Positions 5,000 to 8,244 of a stretch of 8,244 nucleotides of DNA are shown here, piece after piece. Source of the stretch: Anaerolineales bacterium (GTDB lineage: Bacteria > Chloroflexota > Anaerolineae > Anaerolineales > UBA4823). The DNA lies in NCBI GenBank assembly GCA_016932955.1, contig JAFGBV010000195.1, positions 1-8,244 on the forward strand, in the 5' to 3' direction. Position 1 is the stretch's first letter. Every line of letters begins with the position of its first letter. The translations under genes were made by a program, and so were the position numbers. A model generated the notes under the pieces. It was given only the letters and a program-made list of their open reading frames with translations. It did not search any database and was not told where the DNA came from.

Positions 5000-5009
5000 G
5001 CTGGTATTG

Positions 5010-5037
5010 TTGCTTGTTAATAAATTCGTGCTATAAT
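5010..5037 (+). promoter_or_regulatory. sigma70-type promoter for the Kelch-repeat gene
   Basis: TTGCTT (5010-5015), a 16-bp spacer and a perfect TATAAT (5032-5037) lie in an AT-rich stretch just after the tRNA terminator. The transcript would start near 5044, about 209 nt before the ATG at 5253. Confidence 0.75.
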
Positions 5038-5044
5038 CATTGCA

Positions 5045-5252
5045 TCAGTATCAAGGCAATACAGTTCACCGGGCCGCCGCGATGGCAACTTCACTGTAGA
5101 GAGGGGAATAGATTATCATCGCCACGCGGGGGGAACTGCTCTCTCATTGGTTGTTAACAGATATGTATGTTTCCAAGAGAGCAGCGTATCAGCAAGTTTT
5201 TCACAACAGAATAGGTCAAGGCTACCATTTTTCCCATGAAGGAGAGGTGCTC
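5045..5252 (+). promoter_or_regulatory. Long, apparently structured 5' leader of the Kelch-repeat gene
   Basis: About 208 nt without a convincing ORF. Visible pairings are ACAGT (5061-5065) with ACTGT (5093-5097), and GCGATG (5079-5084) with CATCGC (5117-5122). A third stem is TGCTCTC (5137-5143) plus TTGG (5147-5150) with CCAA (5173-5176) plus GAGAGCA (5177-5183). AGAGAG at 5098-5103 can compete for the same CTCTCT (5139-5144 region), so two exclusive folds are possible. The Shine-Dalgarno AAGGAGAGG (5239-5247) sits 5-8 nt before the ATG. I tried c-di-GMP, SAM, cobalamin and ydaO-type signatures by eye and found no convincing match. It may be a cis-regulatory RNA of unknown type or simply a stable 5' end. 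Confidence 0.5.
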
Positions 5253-8244
5253 ATGTTCATAAAGCGAGTCGTGTTTTCGTTTGCCTGGTTTTTTCGTACA
5301 GGGCTGTTTGCCAGCCTGATTGTGGGGTTAATTTTGGGATTCCTGGCACCGACCTCTGCATTGGCGGCAGCCAATAGCTGGACCCTGGTTGACTCAATGC
5401 ATGTCGGCCGCAATGAGCCAACTGCGACGCTATTGAACGATGGACGGGTGCTGATTGTGGGCGGTAATAGTGGTTCTTTATATCGAAGCAGCGCCGAGAT
5501 TTTTGATCCAGCCACTGGCGACTGGACCTATACGGGCAGTTTGAGCCAGGGCCGCAGCCGCCACGCGGCGGTGCTGCTGACTGATGGCCGTGTGCTGGTC
5601 GCTGGCGGCTACATTAGCACCTCCCTGTCCAGCGTTGAGATTTACGATCCCGTGGCGGGTACCTGGAGCAGCGCCGATAGCCTGAACGCGGCGCGAGAAT
5701 CGCTCACAGCCACCCTGCTGCCCGATGGGCGCGTGCTGGCTGTGGGCGGATACAACAACGGCGCTTACCTGAACAGCGCCGAGCTTTACGACCCTGCCAC
5801 CGACACCTGGAGCGCCACCGACAGCCTGGATTCCTCCCGCTCTCAGCACGCCGCTGCCCTCCTGCCGGATGGGCGCGTGCTGGTCGTGGGCGGTGTGAAC
5901 AGCACTGCACCGTATTACCTTACCAGCGCCGAGCTTTACGACCCCGCCACCGAGACATGGAGCACGGCTGCTGGTACGCTTGCTACTGCCCGCCAAGACC
6001 ATACCGCCACGTTGTTAGCCGATGGTCGGACGCTGGTCGTAGGCGGTTTTAATGTCACCGATGGCTTCCTGACCAGCGCCGAAGTATATGATCCGATTGC
6101 CGATGCATGGACCACGACGGCTGGCTCTCTCACCCATGCTCGCGGAAACCACACTGCAACACTGCTGCCTGATGGCAAGGTGTTGATCGCAGGAGGCGGC
6201 AACTCGGGCGGCGGGCTGAATAGTGCCAACATCTTCGATCCCGCTGCCGGCACATTTTCGGCTACAGGCAATTTGAATCACAGCCGCTATCTCCACGTAG
6301 CCGTTCTGCTGCCCGACGGGCGGGTATTGGTGGCGGGTGGTTACAGTGGAAGCTATCTGCTCTCGGCAGAACTGTACGAGTACGCTCCCAGCACACCCAC
6401 CTGGGTGGTTGACGCTCCTATGAGCGCCGGGCGGGCTGGTTTCGCGGCTGTGCTCCTGGCGGATGGCCGCGTGCTGGTGGCGGGCGGCAGTTGGGGCGGT
6501 GGCTTCGGCGTCGAGACTGAACTGTACGACCCTGCTACTGCCAGTTGGGCATTCACCGGCAGCTTGAACACGGGGCGTGAAGAATCTACGCTCACGTTGT
6601 TGGCCGACGGGCGCGTCTTGGTGGTTGGCGGCAATAATGGCGCTTACCTGACCAGCGCCGAGATCTATGATCCAGAGACGGGTATATGGAGTGTTACCGG
6701 CAGCATGTCTGTGGGCCGCATCCGCCACACCGCCACGCTCTTGCCCGACGGACGCGTGCTGGTGGCTGGCGGTTACAACGGCGCCAACCTGACCAGCGCC
6801 GAGATCTACGATCCCCTCAGCGGCGCCTGGGTAACAGTGGATAGTTTGGGAGCGAGCCGTAATTTGCACACAGCCACGCTGCTCCCCGATGGCCGCGTGC
6901 TGGTTGCTGGGGGATATGCCGGATATTATCTGACTACCACTGAGCTATATGACCCTGCTACGGATGCCTGGGCATGGGCGGATAACCTGAACACCGGGCG
7001 CATGTCTCATACAGCCACGCTTCTGCCCAGTGGCAAGGTGCTGGTTGCGGGGGGCAACGCGTCGAGCGGTCAGCTCAGCAGTGTGGAGTGGTACGATCCT
7101 GCGGCGAATGCCTGGACTGCCAGGAGCGCCATGAACGCTGCCCACATGCAGCACACTGCTTTGCTGCTGGGCGATGGCCGCGTTTTGGTTGCCGGTGGGC
7201 GCACCAGCGGCGGCAGCCCCACCAGCATCACTGAGCGCTACGACCCCATCACGAACACCTGGGATGTGCTCGACAGTCTGGGCATTGCCCGCACACAGCA
7301 TGTTGCTGCGCTGCTGCTGGATGGGCGGGCCTTTGTTGCAGGCGGTTATTATGGCGCAGGTTACACCAGCACCAGCGAAATCTACGACCCTGTACTAACA
7401 TACCAGACCTGGCAACAAACGGGCGATATGAACACCGCGCGGCATAACCACACCACCACCTTGCTGCCCGATGGCAGTGTGCTGGTGGCGGGCGGGTTGG
7501 ACGCCGGTTGGAGCGCATCGACCAGCGCAGAACGCTACCTGCCAGCCAGCGGCGCCTTCAGCGCCACAGGCAGCCTCAGCGTTGGGCGCTTTTTGCATAC
7601 CGAGACCTTGCTGGAAAATGGACAGGTGCTGGTTGCCGGGGGAATGGGCAGCGGAGCGAACTACCTTGCCAGTGCAGAATTGTACAATCCCGCGACAGGT
7701 GCTTTCCTGACCACGGCCGGAACTTTGGGCACTGGGCGTTACCAGCACACGGCTACACTTCTCCCTGATGGGCAGGTTCTCATTGCTGGGGGCAGCAATA
7801 CGGGGGGGAGGCTTTCTAGCGCCGAGATCTACAGTCCCACCCTGGGCACCTTTAGCGGCACCGGTTCGATGAGTATCGCGCGTGAAGATCATAGCGCCAC
7901 GCTGCTGCCTGATGGCGATGTGCTCATTGCCGGCGGCATCAGCACAGCCGGCACCCCAACAGCCACAACGGAACGTTATGATCCTGGCACCGGCACTTTT
8001 GCTGGTTTTACCAGCCTGGCTGTTGCGCGCTACCGCCACACCGCCACGACCCTGTCAGATGGACGTGTGTTGTTCGCTGGCGGGATGGATGGCAGCGCCA
8101 ACCCTCTCGCCAGTGTTGAAATCTATGACCCCACTGCCAATTCGTGGAGCCTGACCGGCAGCATGAACGTGGCGCGCTTCTATCACACCGCTGTGCTCCT
8201 GCCTGAGGGGCGTGTGCTGGTGGTTGGGGGCTATAACAACAGCA
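5253..8244 (+). CDS. Large exported Kelch-repeat beta-propeller protein (N-terminal part, runs off window)
   Basis: The frame is open for 997 codons from ATG 5253 to the window edge without a stop. Residues 1-38 form a signal peptide: basic start MFIKR, a hydrophobic core with two Phe/Leu-rich stretches, and an SPase I-type site after ALA-38 (TSALA|AANSW). From residue 41 the protein is a continuous array of Kelch-type blades. Each has the pattern GR..HTATLLPDGRVL.AGG, a variable loop, then SAE.YDP.TG.W. Twenty double-Gly motifs are visible (first at 70-71, last at 992-993), spaced 47-51 residues apart. Kelch propellers normally hold 6-7 blades, so three propellers or more are likely. Such proteins typically bind partners or carbohydrates; the target here is unknown. 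The start is well supported by AAGGAGAGG upstream. The C-terminus, where a wall or membrane anchor might sit, lies outside the window. Blades 6 and 15-18 carry Phe in place of the conserved Trp. Confidence 0.93.
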   Translation, partial: MFIKRVVFSFAWFFRTGLFASLIVGLILGFLAPTSALAAANSWTLVDSMHVGRNEPTATLLNDGRVLIVGGNSGSLYRSSAEIFDPATGDWTYTGSLSQGRSRHAAVLLTDGRVLVAGGYISTSLSSVEIYDPVAGTWSSADSLNAARESLTATLLPDGRVLAVGGYNNGAYLNSAELYDPATDTWSATDSLDSSRSQHAAALLPDGRVLVVGGVNSTAPYYLTSAELYDPATETWSTAAGTLATARQDHTATLLADGRTLVVGGFNVTDGFLTSAEVYDPIADAWTTTAGSLTHARGNHTATLLPDGKVLIAGGGNSGGGLNSANIFDPAAGTFSATGNLNHSRYLHVAVLLPDGRVLVAGGYSGSYLLSAELYEYAPSTPTWVVDAPMSAGRAGFAAVLLADGRVLVAGGSWGGGFGVETELYDPATASWAFTGSLNTGREESTLTLLADGRVLVVGGNNGAYLTSAEIYDPETGIWSVTGSMSVGRIRHTATLLPDGRVLVAGGYNGANLTSAEIYDPLSGAWVTVDSLGASRNLHTATLLPDGRVLVAGGYAGYYLTTTELYDPATDAWAWADNLNTGRMSHTATLLPSGKVLVAGGNASSGQLSSVEWYDPAANAWTARSAMNAAHMQHTALLLGDGRVLVAGGRTSGGSPTSITERYDPITNTWDVLDSLGIARTQHVAALLLDGRAFVAGGYYGAGYTSTSEIYDPVLTYQTWQQTGDMNTARHNHTTTLLPDGSVLVAGGLDAGWSASTSAERYLPASGAFSATGSLSVGRFLHTETLLENGQVLVAGGMGSGANYLASAELYNPATGAFLTTAGTLGTGRYQHTATLLPDGQVLIAGGSNTGGRLSSAEIYSPTLGTFSGTGSMSIAREDHSATLLPDGDVLIAGGISTAGTPTATTERYDPGTGTFAGFTSLAVARYRHTATTLSDGRVLFAGGMDGSANPLASVEIYDPTANSWSLTGSMNVARFYHTAVLLPEGRVLVVGGYNNS
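5373..8244 (+). repeat. Tandem Kelch-blade coding repeats, about 141-153 bp each, 20 visible
   Basis: The protein-level period is also visible in DNA. Segments close to CTGCCCGATGGGCGCGTGCT and ACCAGCGCCGAGATCTACGA recur once per unit. Neighbouring units around 6610-6810 are particularly alike (CTGACCAGCGCCGAGATCTA at both 6647 and 6788), which suggests recent duplication. Units from about 7290 onward are more diverged. The repeat array continues past the window edge, so the total copy number is unknown. Assemblies and copy number in this stretch may be unstable. Confidence 0.9.

Noticed and set aside
5065..5100. SAM-type riboswitch hint (GGGCC...GATGGCAAC)
   Set aside because: Only a short GGCAAC-like resemblance; the surrounding conserved helices and kink-turn sequence are not present.
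5478..8039. Long minus-strand ORFs opposite the Kelch gene (for example 6015-6869 and 7395-8039)
   Set aside because: They mirror the Kelch repeats (recurring HQHAxIGQQ strings are the antisense of the blade motifs). The plus frame has signal peptide, Shine-Dalgarno and domain evidence.
5373..8244. CRISPR-like or satellite repeat array
   Set aside because: Units are 141-153 bp, imperfect, contiguous and in one open frame encoding Kelch blades.

Overview
The window looks like bacterial chromosome, most likely from a Chloroflexota (Anaerolineae-like) genome. That guess rests on three things: moderately GC-rich coding sequence with standard sigma70-type promoters, a cyclic 2,3-diphosphoglycerate synthetase-like GTPase next to argS, and a secreted Kelch-repeat protein of a kind I associate with that phylum. 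The taxonomic call is an inference and no marker here fixes it.

Left half, minus strand (3248 down to 1): a promoter at 3220-3248 reads leftward through a long 5' leader with a 16-bp hairpin into rpsT (ribosomal protein S20, TTG start). A 31-codon ORF follows 6 nt after the rpsT stop, then a strong intrinsic terminator, then argS (arginyl-tRNA synthetase), then the N-terminal 243 codons of a cyclic 2,3-diphosphoglycerate synthetase-like P-loop protein that runs off the window. The most interesting item is the rpsT-argS gap. The 31-aa ORF has six Arg codons, three of them consecutive (CGG CGT AGG). It overlaps RNA segments that can pair 1:2, 2:3 or 3:4, where 3:4 is the terminator directly in front of the argS Shine-Dalgarno. 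This is the layout of a trp-type, ribosome-mediated transcription attenuator tuned to arginyl-tRNA and placed in front of the enzyme that makes arginyl-tRNA.

Centre, plus strand (3256-4953): a promoter, back to back with the rpsT promoter, drives tRNA-Glu(TTC). A perfect 21-bp hairpin follows and ends 6 bp before the ATG of an MFS transporter of the LacY/HcaT-like type. A second strong promoter then drives a tRNA-Phe(GAA), tRNA-Gly(GCC), tRNA-Cys(GCA) cluster, closed by an intrinsic terminator.

Right part, plus strand (5010-8244): a promoter, a structured leader of roughly 200 nt and a good Shine-Dalgarno precede a large exported protein. It has a signal peptide followed by 20 visible Kelch-type repeats of 47-51 residues, with the reading frame open to the window edge (997 codons seen, no stop). 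The left and centre are translation housekeeping (S20, ArgRS, four tRNAs). The transporter and the Kelch protein are separate transcription units with no obvious link to it.
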